64,000 nucleotides of DNA, taken from NCBI GenBank assembly GCA_963666805.2, contig CAXXWR010000003.1, positions 62,001-126,000 of the forward strand, in the 5' to 3' direction. Origin of the DNA: Fusibacter sp963666805. GTDB lineage: Bacteria; Bacillota; Clostridia; Peptostreptococcales; Acidaminobacteraceae. The position numbers and the translations under genes were made by a program. Shown piece by piece: positions 8,682-18,600 of the stretch. Each line of letters opens with the position of its first letter. Positions within the stretch are counted from its first letter, which is position 1. The notes under the pieces were generated by a model. It did no database searches. It was given only the letters and a program-made list of their open reading frames with translations, and had not been told where the DNA came from.

Positions 8682-9986
8682 TTAACCGTTAAACGGGATT
8701 AAAATACATAAGGTAAACCAATGATTATCTGTATGAATAGTAAGTGTTCCATTGTATTTTTCCGCAGTATACTTTAAACTCTTTATTCCATAACCATGGT
8801 ACAATTTATTGCTTTTAGTCGTTACCAAATCATCATCACTATAAACCAATTCATTTTCATAATAATTTTCAAATTTCAACATTATAAAGCGGTTTTGTTT
8901 ATAGACTGCAACTCTAATTAATCGCTTTTCTGACTCTTCCAGTGTACTGACACTTTCAATCGCATTGTCGAGTGCATTACCAAATAGTGTACAGATGTCC
9001 ATCACTTCAATACTATCAAGCAGTTTTCCATCGACCACTGCTGTAAAGTTAATGTTCTCATTTCGACAGACAATAGCTTTACTATTAAGCAGAGTATCTA
9101 CCACATGATTGCCTGTATGATGTTGAGGTGCATGAAGCATAATCTCACTCTCTAACTGATGAATATAAGATTGCTTTTCTTCATCATTTGTTGTGAGTTT
9201 AATCAGTTCTAATTGATGTTTTAAATCATGATACTTACGATTAATCATTTCAACAGACTCTTTAGACATTTTGTATTGTTCATACTGTCTATAAAGTATA
9301 TCTTGAATCGCTTTTAAGTCATAAGCAATCTGAGTTTGATAAAATTGCTCCTTTAATGTGAAAATAATCATTAGAGCACTAAAATCTACTAGAGTCCTAA
9401 TATAAAATATTTCTTGTGCCATACGACCACTAAAAGGCGTATTAATGGGGATAAAGCTAATATTACTCATTAAAAAAGCACCCATGACAATCAAAACAGT
9501 TCCCCAAAGTTGCTTAGGTTTAATCCTAAAATCTATTCTGTCAATAAATAATACTTTATTGGTGATAAACCAAATACCAATAAGTAAAACAACATATGAT
9601 ACCATCGCTATACTGATACTCAGCAAGGTTTCTTGCATCACTGAACTTGGAAAAAAGTAAGTGTGAAATTGCCATTCAAATGACTGGACCAGTTCTGCCG
9701 TTATAAAAGCAAAGGCAGCATCATAAATTGAATCATATAAAGGGTTATTGCCAATCAGATGAATCATGAGAAACATGAGCATCCCTGCACCAACCATACC
9801 TGCCACCCAAAATTCAATGGGCAAATGTTGTACCAGTAAATGATACACATTAAAGATCGCTAAAAAGGCGAGTATTTTAACAACTGTCATGCGATTTAAG
9901 TTTTTCTTGATAGAGGGATATAAGAACACCATACAAGCCCCCCATTCAACAAATGCTGAAAGTACTCTTGGGATATCAGGGATCAT
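8682..9986 (-). CDS. Membrane histidine kinase, GHKL/AgrC-like
   Basis: 434 residues. The N-terminal ~215 form about six membrane helices; a dimerisation segment with the likely phospho-acceptor in KYHDLKHQLELI follows, then a GHKL ATPase with N box FGNALDNAIESV and G box GYGIKSL. This layout is typical of AgrC/NatK-type sensors that pair with LytTR regulators. Its start overlaps the stop of the LytTR gene by 4 nt, so the two are co-translated. No AgrB/AgrD-like peptide genes lie beside it, so the signal is unknown. Confidence 0.85.
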   Translation of the reverse strand: MIPDIPRVLSAFVEWGACMVFLYPSIKKNLNRMTVVKILAFLAIFNVYHLLVQHLPIEFWVAGMVGAGMLMFLMIHLIGNNPLYDSIYDAAFAFITAELVQSFEWQFHTYFFPSSVMQETLLSISIAMVSYVVLLIGIWFITNKVLFIDRIDFRIKPKQLWGTVLIVMGAFLMSNISFIPINTPFSGRMAQEIFYIRTLVDFSALMIIFTLKEQFYQTQIAYDLKAIQDILYRQYEQYKMSKESVEMINRKYHDLKHQLELIKLTTNDEEKQSYIHQLESEIMLHAPQHHTGNHVVDTLLNSKAIVCRNENINFTAVVDGKLLDSIEVMDICTLFGNALDNAIESVSTLEESEKRLIRVAVYKQNRFIMLKFENYYENELVYSDDDLVTTKSNKLYHGYGIKSLKYTAEKYNGTLTIHTDNHWFTLCILIPFNG

Positions 9987-10699
9987 AACGACATCTCTCC
10001 TATATAATCAGTCAGGGCACTTAAAAAACCCTTTTTTCTACCACGACTTACAGGTAAACGCCTTTTGTCAGAAAGAATAACTTCACTGCCTTCAACGCCT
10101 AACACATAGCTAAGGTTAACCAAATAACCATTATTGCATCTGTAAAAGTGTTCTGATAAGAGCTTTTCTTCCATCATTTTCATCGTACTAACAAAAGAAA
10201 TACGTTCATCTGTTGTGGTATTAATAATCACATGATGTTTATAACTTTCAATATATATAATGTCTTTTGCATTCACACGTACCATCCCATTTCGGTGAGG
10301 TACCATTAAGAATGCATCATTACGTCTCCTAATTTTCTTAAGCGAACGATCCATCTCCTGAGAGAAAGCAAAATAAGGAACAGGCTTTAATAGATAACTC
10401 ATAGCATCTACCATGTAACCTTTTACAGCATACTGAGTCATATTAGTAATAAAAATAAGAACAACTTCATCATCTTTTTCCCTAATACGTTCTGCTGCTT
10501 TCATACCGTCCATTTGTTCCATCTCAATATCCATCAGTATCAAATCATAATTCATTTTATAATTATCAATGACTTCAACGCCATCAGTAAAATGAGTCAC
10601 TTGAAAAAGAACGCCTGTCTCTTCTGAGTATCTTTCAATATATTCTTTTATTGTATCTGCATAAGCTTTTTCATCTTCAACAATTGCTAATCTAATCAC
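9983..10699 (-). CDS. LytTR family response regulator
   Basis: 238 residues: an N-terminal receiver domain with acidic pocket VEDE and phospho-acceptor Asp57 in LILMDIEM, and a C-terminal LytTR DNA-binding domain (DIIYIESYKHHVIINT, then FYRCNNGYLVNLSYV). Regulators of this class bind pairs of short direct repeats upstream of target promoters. It is the first gene of the kinase/AraC cluster; the 289-nt gap upstream is very AT-rich and may hold its promoter, but no clear operator was seen. Confidence 0.88.
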   Translation of the reverse strand: MIRLAIVEDEKAYADTIKEYIERYSEETGVLFQVTHFTDGVEVIDNYKMNYDLILMDIEMEQMDGMKAAERIREKDDEVVLIFITNMTQYAVKGYMVDAMSYLLKPVPYFAFSQEMDRSLKKIRRRNDAFLMVPHRNGMVRVNAKDIIYIESYKHHVIINTTTDERISFVSTMKMMEEKLLSEHFYRCNNGYLVNLSYVLGVEGSEVILSDKRRLPVSRGRKKGFLSALTDYIGEMSL

Positions 10700-10944
10700 T
10701 TTAACACCTCAAGTCTTCGTTTATTTTTTATATTTCTTTTATACCTTTTATAATCCATACTACACGAATTATATTATATTATAAAGGCATGATGGTTAAA
10801 GTTTATTATATTTTGTATTATATATAAAATGTTTTGTTTTATGTACAGTTTTTCATAAACTGCTATTCTCACTACACAATTTGCAGTTTAAAAGGAGAAT
10901 CCCCCACCATCTACTCTATTTAAAAATCCATATGTCCAGCAATA

Positions 10945-10978
10945 AAAAAAGTGTTTGCTATTATACAAACACTTTTTT
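10945..10978 (-). terminator. Intrinsic terminator after nrdG
   Basis: A 13-bp stem (AAAAAAGTGTTTG at 10945-10957, complement at 10966-10978) with an 8-nt loop just downstream of the nrdG stop. Confidence 0.8.
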
Positions 10979-10988
10979 AAACATGAAT

Positions 10989-11495
10989 CTATTTATCGCC
11001 TTTTAAAAAGGCCTTTATATCAATAATTCTTTGATTCTCTGATCCTCTGAAAGCTAACGATATATTTTTCAAATTTTCTTCAAAAGGTCCATCAACTAAA
11101 ACGTCTATGGCTTCTAAAAGTAACTGCGTTACCTCTGTGTTTTTAACGCCACCTTCAAGTAAATCTCTTTCTAAAATATAACCTGTATACAACCAAATGC
11201 TCTTGTGAGGAAAGCGTTCTTTAACTTTTTGAACCAAAGGTAAAAGTGCTCTTTGATTCTCTTCTTCCATCGGATCTCCGCCTAGAATCGTAAGTCCCGC
11301 AATATGTTTGGGTTTAAGACTTTCTAAAATCTCTGATTCAGCTGCTTCATCAAAAGGTTTGCCATAAGTAAAAGACCACGTTTCGGGATTAAAACAGCCT
11401 TTACATCGGTTACGACAACCCGAGACAAAAAGAGCCGTTCTTACGCCTTCACCATTGGCAATATCATTGGTCTTTATGTTGCCATAATACATCAT
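10989..11495 (-). CDS. nrdG: Anaerobic ribonucleotide reductase activating protein (radical SAM)
   Basis: 168 residues. The radical SAM cluster motif SGCRNRCKGCFNPETW (CxxxCxxC) lies near the N-terminus, followed by the SAM-binding segment TILGGDPMEE. NrdG cleaves SAM to install the glycyl radical on NrdD. The start overlaps the nrdD stop by 4 nt, so the two are translationally coupled. Length is normal for the family. Confidence 0.93.
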   Translation of the reverse strand: MMYYGNIKTNDIANGEGVRTALFVSGCRNRCKGCFNPETWSFTYGKPFDEAAESEILESLKPKHIAGLTILGGDPMEEENQRALLPLVQKVKERFPHKSIWLYTGYILERDLLEGGVKNTEVTQLLLEAIDVLVDGPFEENLKNISLAFRGSENQRIIDIKAFLKGDK

Positions 11496-13645
11496 AAGTG
11501 TAAAACTCTTTCCTTAATTTCTTGGGTACGCCCTTGATTCCAAAATTGTGTCCCAATATAGCCGCAAGTTCTTCTTGCTACAGACATGTGGTCTTGATCT
11601 TCATTACCACAATTAGGACATTTCCAAATCAAAGAACCATCTTCCTCTTCTACAATACTGATTTCACCATCAAAGCCACATTTATGACAAAAATCTGATT
11701 TTGTATTGAGTTCTGCATACATAATATTATCGTAAATATGTTGTAAAACAGAAATAACTGCTGGAATATTGTGGAGCATATTAGGCACTTCAATATATGA
11801 AATAGCTCCCCCTGGACTTAATTCTTGGAATTTAGATTCAAAGGTTAATTTACTAAATGCGTCTATTTCTTCTGTCACATGAACATGATACGAATTGGTA
11901 ATATAGTTTTTATCAGTAATGCCTTCAACTACGCCAAAACGGTCACGTAACAACTTAGCAAATTTGTAAGTTGTTGATTCAAGGGGTGTTCCATAAACAC
12001 TGAAATCAATACGTGTATCAGCTTTCCATTTGGCACATGCATCATTCATATGTTGCATCACCGAGAGTGCAAAAGGTTCAGAAAATGCACTAGTATGTGA
12101 CTGTCCTGTCATATATTTTACACATTCATATAACCCAGCATAGCCTAATGAAATCGTAGAATAACCCCCATATAAAAGTTCATCAATCACTTCACCTTTT
12201 TTGAGTCTTGCTAAGGCGCCATACTGCCACAATATAGGGGCAACATCTGATTTAGTCCCTTTTAATCGGTTGTGACGAATCATCAAAGCACGGTAACACA
12301 TGTCTAATCTCTCATCAAAAATTTTCCAAAATTCTTCAACGTCGCCATTAGAACTAAGTGCAATATCCACAAGGTTAATGGTTACCACCCCTTGATTAAA
12401 TCTACCATAATATTTAGACTGACCTGCAGCATCTTTATAAGGTGTGAGGAAAGAACGACAGCCCATACAAGTATAGCAGTCTCCTTGTTTAAGTTCTCTC
12501 ATTTTCTTTTCAGAAATATAATCCGGCACCATACGCTTAGCAGTACACTTGGCAGCGAGTTCAGTTAAGTAAAAATATTTTGATTCTTCTTTGACATTGT
12601 TTTCTGATAAAACATAAATGAGTTTAGGGAAAGCCGGTGTAATCCAAACCCCTTTTTCATTTTTAACCCCTTGATAACGTTGTTTAAGCATTTCTTCAAT
12701 GACTAAAGCAAGGTCATCTCTCAATGGTCCTTCTTCCACTTCATTTAAGAACATAAAAAGGGTAACAAATGGTGCTTGTCCATTGGTTGTCATCAGCGTA
12801 ATAATTTGATATTGAATCATTTGAACACCGCGATTGATTTCTTTTTGAAGACGTTCTTTGACAATCGTCTCAAAAGCATCGTCTGTAAGCTCAATCCCTG
12901 CAAGCTTCATTTCTTTTTTAACATCTTTTTTAATGGCTTGTCTGGAAATATCCACAAAAGGTGCTAAATGGCTTAAAGTAATGGACTGTCCGCCATATTG
13001 TGTACTGGCTACTTGAGCAATAATTTGAGTCGTAATATTACAAGCTGTTGCAAAAGTATGGGGTTTTTCTATTAATGTCCCGCTAATAACCGTCCCATTT
13101 TGTAGCATGTCTTCTAAATTAACTAAATCACAGTTATGCATATGCTGTGCAAAATAATCTGTATCATGAAAATGTATAATCCCTTCATCATGGGCTTTAG
13201 AAATATCTTCATCTAATAGGAAACGTCTCGTTACGTCCTTACTCACTTCACCCGCCATATAGTCTCTCTGTACAGAAACAACTGTTGGATTTTTATTGGA
13301 GTTCTCAGCTTTGACCTCTTCATTCTCTGTTTCTATCAAAGATAAAATCTGCTCATCTGTAGAGTTTGATTTTCTAACCAAATCTCTTTTATAGCGATAT
13401 TTAATGTAGGTTTTAGCCACATAAAAAGCACCTTTTTGCAAAAGTGCATCTTCCACTAAATCTTGAATTTCTTCAACATTGGTTTGTTCACTAACACCTT
13501 CTGTCACTTTATTTGCCACTGATTTAATCTCATCATTGGTAAGTTGGTAGTCCGCCTTTACCTCTTTATTCGCTGATGAAATTGCTAAGATTATCTTAGT
13601 AATATCAAAGACAGCTTCCGTTCCATTGCGTTTAATAATGTTCAT
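11492..13645 (-). CDS. nrdD: Anaerobic ribonucleoside-triphosphate reductase, class III
   Basis: 717 residues. An N-terminal ATP-cone (KRNGTEAVFDITKI onwards, about 1-90) senses dATP/ATP; the ten-stranded barrel contains CYTCMGCRSFL; the C-terminus has a zinc site (CHKCGFDGE and CPNCGNED) and the glycyl radical motif RRTCGYIG. It makes deoxyribonucleotides without oxygen and is activated by the co-transcribed NrdG. ATG 13645 is preferred over the frame's earliest codon at 13672 because it begins the conserved ATP-cone sequence and has AGGGGA upstream. A candidate NrdR box lies about 60 nt upstream. Confidence 0.95.
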   Translation of the reverse strand: MNIIKRNGTEAVFDITKIILAISSANKEVKADYQLTNDEIKSVANKVTEGVSEQTNVEEIQDLVEDALLQKGAFYVAKTYIKYRYKRDLVRKSNSTDEQILSLIETENEEVKAENSNKNPTVVSVQRDYMAGEVSKDVTRRFLLDEDISKAHDEGIIHFHDTDYFAQHMHNCDLVNLEDMLQNGTVISGTLIEKPHTFATACNITTQIIAQVASTQYGGQSITLSHLAPFVDISRQAIKKDVKKEMKLAGIELTDDAFETIVKERLQKEINRGVQMIQYQIITLMTTNGQAPFVTLFMFLNEVEEGPLRDDLALVIEEMLKQRYQGVKNEKGVWITPAFPKLIYVLSENNVKEESKYFYLTELAAKCTAKRMVPDYISEKKMRELKQGDCYTCMGCRSFLTPYKDAAGQSKYYGRFNQGVVTINLVDIALSSNGDVEEFWKIFDERLDMCYRALMIRHNRLKGTKSDVAPILWQYGALARLKKGEVIDELLYGGYSTISLGYAGLYECVKYMTGQSHTSAFSEPFALSVMQHMNDACAKWKADTRIDFSVYGTPLESTTYKFAKLLRDRFGVVEGITDKNYITNSYHVHVTEEIDAFSKLTFESKFQELSPGGAISYIEVPNMLHNIPAVISVLQHIYDNIMYAELNTKSDFCHKCGFDGEISIVEEEDGSLIWKCPNCGNEDQDHMSVARRTCGYIGTQFWNQGRTQEIKERVLHL

Positions 13646-13703
13646 TTTTGACAGTCCCCTTCTCCATAACAAATACTAATTATACGGTTTTGTTTAATTA
13701 TAA

Positions 13704-13719
13704 TCTCTATATATTGTAT
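13704..13719 (-). promoter_or_regulatory. Candidate NrdR box upstream of nrdD
   Basis: On the minus strand the 16-mer ATACAATATATAGAGA fits the core of the NrdR box consensus (C-w-A-T-A-T-A-T-w-G-w-G). NrdR usually binds two boxes in phase; a second good copy was not found, so this is tentative. The rest of 13673-14034 holds the divergent upstream regions only. Confidence 0.45.
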
Positions 13720-14034
13720 ATAAAACTTTTTTTGACTTCAAGACTTGACTTTTCAAATAAACATTTGGACCTATAAAATAAAGGCTTTACTCTAGCTCCG
13801 TTAAGGCTTATAGCTTTTCATGTATTTTTGTGTATTCATATTCTTAACCTTAGAGACGCTTTTATTTCTTTTTATCTTCACAGGCAAAAGTCAATTGTAA
13901 GTTAATTTTCTCACTCAACTTATTTTTGAGCATTTTTTTATAGTCTTTTAAGATATTTAGGTTATAATAATGAGCATGGCTCATCTATTTAAGATGTGCT
14001 TGCCACTCTAATCAACAACAGAAAGGAAACCGTA

Positions 14035-14286
14035 ATGATAGAATTTAGATATGATACACAATTATTAATAGAAGGAACTGATTTATCAGAAGACGTTATT
14101 AATGACTACATTTTAAAGAATTTAAAAGGAGACTGCTTACTGGCTGTTGGAGATGATGAACTCATCAAAGTTCACTTTCACACCAATGAGCCTTGGGATC
14201 TTTTAAGCTATTGCTCAACGCTTGGAGAAATTTTTGACATTGTCGTTGAAGACATGGACCGACAAGCAAGAGGTCTTAAAGGTTAA
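14035..14286 (+). CDS. Small protein resembling the C-terminal domain of DAK/YloV-type proteins
   Basis: 83 residues. The sequence FRYDTQLLIEG, then LLAVGDDELIKVHFHTNEP and LGEIFDIVVEDM, resembles the C-terminal 'kinase-to-dihydroxyacetone-kinase' domain of YloV/FakA-like proteins, where the equivalent segment reads VHVHTDxPG. Here it stands alone, without DhaL or the rest of the protein. ATG 14035 follows AAAGGAAA; a longer frame from 13996 lacks a ribosome site. Small stand-alone versions are known in Clostridia but their role is unclear. Confidence 0.6.
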   Translation: MIEFRYDTQLLIEGTDLSEDVINDYILKNLKGDCLLAVGDDELIKVHFHTNEPWDLLSYCSTLGEIFDIVVEDMDRQARGLKG

Positions 14287-14316
14287 TTTTATAAGAAATT
14301 TCGACTTAAATTAGAC

Positions 14317-14398
14317 AGGTTTAGAGCTCAACCTTTATTAAAAAAGCGATCAGAAATATCGTTTAAAAATCAAAAGGTGTAGCCCTAAACCTTTTTTG
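14317..14398 (+). terminator. Long bipartite hairpin terminator
   Basis: AGGTTTAG (14317-14324) pairs with CTAAACCT (14385-14392), followed by a T run; within it a second pair, AACCTTT and AAAGGTG, extends the structure. It follows the 83-residue gene at 40 nt. Confidence 0.6.
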
Positions 14399-14439
14399 TT
14401 ATTAGAGATGATTACATAAATGCTATGATGGTATCTATT

Positions 14440-14815
14440 CGCTTTGCTCAAACAGTGAAGCTCACTTAGTAAGACAAAAACACCTAAGACACCCTTGGGT
14501 CCTCCTAGCTGTCACTCGCTCTGTGAAAAATAACGGCTTAAGGTCTGGAACCAATATCTCAAACTCGCTTTGCTCAAACAGTGAAGCTCACTTAGTAAGA
14601 CAAAAACACCGAAGACACCCTTGGGTCCTCCTAGCTGTCACTCGCTCTGTGAAAAATAACGGTTTAAGGCCTGAACCAATATCTCAAACTCGCTTTGCTC
14701 AAACAGTGAGATATAAACGGTTCAGACCTTAAGCCTATTTTTCATCTTCGCTCGTGAATACTAGGAGGACCCAAGGGTGTCTTCGGTGTTTTTATGTTAT
14801 GGGGTTCGCTTATGT
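14440..14815. repeat. Tandem 126/125-bp repeat plus inverted copy, left flank of the Cas13 segment
   Basis: Two near-identical direct units run 14440-14565 and 14566-14690 (both begin CGCTTTGCTCAAACAGTGAA and contain ACACCCTTGGGTCCTCCTAG); a third, truncated unit starts at 14691. From about 14733 the reverse complement of the inner part follows (CTAGGAGGACCCAAGGGTGT). The junction at 14680-14713 is a 34-nt palindromic segment that reappears, inverted, at 19914-19947 on the far side of the CRISPR locus. No transposase is encoded; open frames inside are by-products of the repeat. Confidence 0.8.
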
Positions 14816-14829
14816 TTACATGATTAATT

Positions 14830-15024
14830 CTAATCTCTTATCTCTTTGACTCTACCTACAATACCACTTTCAAGCATCACTTTAATACCATGATGATGAG
14901 CGGGGGAATTAGTAAGTATCTTCTTGACTATTCCTTCTGTAAGTTTCCCACTACCTTGATCTTGCTTTTGTACAACTAGAACGGTTGCACCTATTTTTAT
15001 ATTATTTCTCTTAGTGCCATCCAT
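14830..15024 (-). CDS. ywbE: YwbE family protein (DUF2196)
   Basis: 64 residues, matching the short conserved YwbE family throughout: NNIKIGATVLVVQKQDQGSGK, LTEGIVKKILTNS and HHHGIKVMLESGIVGRVKEI. The family is widespread in Firmicutes and other bacteria and has no established function; the fold is a small basic beta-barrel. AGGAGG precedes the ATG. It lies 39 nt behind the DUF1653 gene and is probably co-transcribed with it. Sitting between repeat copies and reading away from the effector, it is unlikely to be part of the CRISPR system. Confidence 0.85.
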   Translation of the reverse strand: MDGTKRNNIKIGATVLVVQKQDQGSGKLTEGIVKKILTNSPAHHHGIKVMLESGIVGRVKEIRD

Positions 15025-15063
15025 ACTCTCTTCCTCCTACAAAAATTCTCTTAATCTTGAATA

Positions 15064-15282
15064 TTAATTGTCTGATTCAATCATTTTTTCAAACCGCCTA
15101 AATGTCTTTCCGTCTCTGGTAATCTTTTCATTCCACATACTTAAGGGTCTTACCCAAATACCAAAATCTCCGTAAAGGGCTTTATAAACTACCATTTCTT
15201 CTAAGGTTTCACTATGTTTTGCAATACCAATCACTTCATATTCATTTCCTTTAAAATGTCTATATCTACCTCGTTCAATCAT
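15064..15282 (-). CDS. DUF1653 domain protein
   Basis: 72 residues, essentially one DUF1653 domain: RGRYRHFKGNEYEVIGIA, VVYKALYGDFGIWVRPL and a C-terminal RFEKM. Function is unknown; these proteins have an SH3-like barrel layout. The ATG at 15282 (MIERGRYRHF) follows AAGGAAGGA by 8 nt and starts where the family does; the frame can be opened to a TTG at 15324 but without comparable support. Likely first gene of a pair with ywbE. Confidence 0.85.
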   Translation of the reverse strand: MIERGRYRHFKGNEYEVIGIAKHSETLEEMVVYKALYGDFGIWVRPLSMWNEKITRDGKTFRRFEKMIESDN

Positions 15283-15464
15283 ACTTATTGTCCTTCCTTG
15301 TTCTTGCTTTAAACTTATTGTCAATTAATCATGCTCGCTCTATGGGAGCAAACATTATCGTAACACCAGTATATCATTTGCTATCTTACGCAACCCATTG
15401 TATGGCATAAGATGTCTCATGTCCATTATAAAAATGTAGTCTTAATTCATTATATTTCACATAT

Positions 15465-15570
15465 ATAAAATCGTAAACGGTTTGGGACTTGATACTATTT
15501 TTCATCTTCGCTCGTGAATGATTGGAAAGTTGAGGAAGATCTTAGCTGTTTTATGTTATTGGGGTTCACT
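15465..15570. repeat. Diverged copy of the flanking repeat, upstream of the effector gene
   Basis: A 25-nt stretch at 15495-15519 (TTTTTCATCTTCGCTCGTGA core) is identical to 14735-14759. The surroundings are also related: AAACGG before it, and TTTTATGTTAT followed by GGGGTTC after it, as in the left element. It lies directly before the effector's ribosome site, so the effector promoter must lie within or just after it. No confident -35/-10 pair was found, although TATAAT occurs at 15589 and 15611. Confidence 0.6.
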
Positions 15571-15631
15571 ATTGGGGTGGAATTGGAGTATAATGGTAAT
15601 AGGTTTTAAGTATAATAGTAAGGAGCATCTT

Positions 15632-18600
15632 ATGAGTGAATCATTACATAAAAAAGATCGAAGTAAATCTCGTCAAAAGTCTAATAAGAGTAGTATTGTG
15701 AGGGTGATTGTTTCAAATTTTGATGATCATTGTATTAAAGAAATCAAAGTCCTTTATCTTAAACAAGGAGGCGTGGATACTTTCCTAATTGATAATGATC
15801 AAATGCTAGTGGGATACGGTATGAATGATGTTACCTCTGGTCCAATCAATTTTGGTGACCATGTCAAAGCGGTGAAGTCAGTTCTTTTCAATGACCCTAC
15901 TCAACGTTACCAACCCCCACAGGTTACAATTGATAATGGGGATATCTATGTTTCAAAAACAACTGGTCATGGCAGCAATGAACCCTATAAGCATTATGTC
16001 ATTTCTGGAAAGTGGCGTTTTGTAAAAGATAAAGAAATCAACTCCTCCAATAAGACATCAGAAGCCAAAATAGAAGTTAAAGTCACTGTCACAGACTTAA
16101 TCGACAATAAAAGCTATCTATCAAAGGAAGAAAATCAAAGACGGCGTGCAAAATCTGATACCTATAGAATTTTATTGAGCCGAGAGGTGATGAAAAACTA
16201 TAGCTATATCCTTAATGATTCTTCAAAAGTTAACGCCACTACTGTAGACTCTATCAATATCCATCGTGCAAACACTTTTTTAGAGTACCGTTCTCAAATG
16301 CTTTACTATTTTACTTTTATCAATCATTTCTTTATGAATTTGGATAAGATTGTTAGACCTCTTGCTGATGAGAAAATTAAAAAGCTATCGGATGAAACAG
16401 AGAAAGTAGAAGCCCTTGATAAATATAAAATCATGTTTGATGAACTTGAAAATTTTAGAAACAAATGTAACGGTAATCTTTATTCAGTGGCTAAAATCGA
16501 CACATCAAATGTGAATACCAATCACTCAGACACTCATTATCAATACAAAATAAAAGCCACTTATGAAGCTTATATTCCCTACATCGCACAAGCCTTATAT
16601 CTACTTAAGAACGATTGGTTTGAAAACTATCAAACTTATCTTAAGAGTGAAAAAAACATCAACAATAAAAATACTGACTCTTTTATTGAAACAATCAAAA
16701 ATTTTGTATACGAAGAAAGTGAAATTCAAGAAGATGTCGAAAAAATTCTCTGTGAATTGACTGCCTTTCGTCACGCCCTTGCCCACTATGATTATCAACT
16801 GTTTGATAGTTTATATCGTAATCCTTTTGAAATGAATACTGATAAAGTGCCTCAAATATTTAAGCAACTGAATGACCTTAAATTATTTAAACTGCTTCAG
16901 CTTTTGCCCGTTGCAAAGATGGCACAAAAACACCCTTACATTGATAAGGATGATTACATCTATATCATGGGAAAAATGATTCCATTAAGAGAATGTGCTT
17001 ATCTCTACGATTTAATGGGAGCACAAAAAGAGGGTTTCAAAGCGACCATTAACGATTTTTTCTGTTTGAATGGTGTTACCAATCCGAATGTTCAAACCTT
17101 GATTAAAGATTCTATTGAAACTGAAATTGATGCACTTGAGAAGATTACAAAAAATCCTTCTAAAAAAATAAATATGGCAGATATCACTAATCGATTAGAA
17201 GTATTGAACAACAGGCTCAATCATAATAACTCGCCTGATTCTTGTGACGATAATGATACGCCACTCTTCTATTACGAAGATATTCATTACAGCCGTGAAT
17301 ACAAAGATATATACAACGATCATAAAGAACTAAAATTGAAACTTAATAATGCATTGGTTAATAATAATCCAGATAATATAAATATTAATGATTGTAATCA
17401 GAAACTCCATGAATACAATACTCAAATGCTAGCCTTAACGAAAGGAAATGCAAAAATCAGACTTGAAGCACGAATTAGGCTTGCTTTTGGATTGATGTAC
17501 AAAAAATATAATTGGGATACTCAAAAATTCATGGATAATTTTAATTGTGGAAATGAAATCTTTTATACTGATTTAAAGCATGATATTGACTTAAGCTATC
17601 AAACAAATCAAGTTCAAACGGCAGTGCAAATATATTTCGATTCTTCATTTTTTCAATACAAATATCATAATAAAAGAAAAAACAAAACTGATTTATTCGA
17701 CATTGAATATATGATAAAAAGATTCAATAGTCAAAATACCAGTAACATGAATCTTTTCAACACCAACTCCCAAAATAATCTTTTTAAATTCTACACCCTT
17801 ATAGCCTTATTCTTACCTAGAGAATTTAAAGGGGATTTTTTAGGTTTTGCTAAAAAACACTATTACGATAATAAAAACATCGTAGACTATCATGAACTTA
17901 ATTTACAAGGCAAAGAAAGTGAATTTGAAAAACACGATACCTTCTTCCATCACATGCGCCTTTTTTCAAAACAAATTAAATCGTACGACCTTTTTAAATA
18001 TACATTTAATCAAGTCATTGACCAAGATACACTTAAACCACTTATCGACAATGCTGTCAATTACATGATTAATGACAATCATATCAATACTTTGACTGCA
18101 AATCAGATGCAAGTTCTCGATACATTCATTAGTGAACAGCATCTACCCATTCAAATAATTAAACCACTCATGTCTTTTTATAAGCTAATTGGACACTTGA
18201 GTAACCAATTTGAAATGAGATTGTTGATTCAATATGCTAAAAAAAATAATATCATTTCTCTGCATGATGCTTTTAACAGCATTAAAAAGCCAGAGAAACC
18301 ACTATTATTTAAACCTCTCATTGAAAAAATATATGTAGATGTTTATAAAGACAATATTGATTATCCTCAATTTACGATTGGGGAAAAAAAATTTCTTAAT
18401 CATTACGCTCCAAAACTCGTTAATACACGTAATACAGTGATGCACATGAAATTAAAAGAATTATTACGTGATAATATTTGCGACCCTGTTGCTTTCGAAG
18501 ATTTACACCAAGGTATTTTTGACATGCTTAAGCTTTATACGCTTTTCGATTTACAAAACATCGAAATGGGAACAGATGTTATTAATCAATACCTCAACGC

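Noticed and set aside
14523..14732. Open frame of 69 codons
   Set aside because: It consists of the tandem repeat units and shows internal duplication of the same peptide; no ribosome site.
14830..15282. ywbE and DUF1653 genes as CRISPR accessory genes
   Set aside because: They are conserved housekeeping-type families, on the opposite strand, separated from the effector by a repeat; nothing links them to type VI systems.
15518..15631. N-terminal extension of the Cas13-like protein by 38 residues
   Set aside because: It lies partly in repeat DNA, has no ribosome site, and the ATG at 15632 has AAGGAG at 6 nt.
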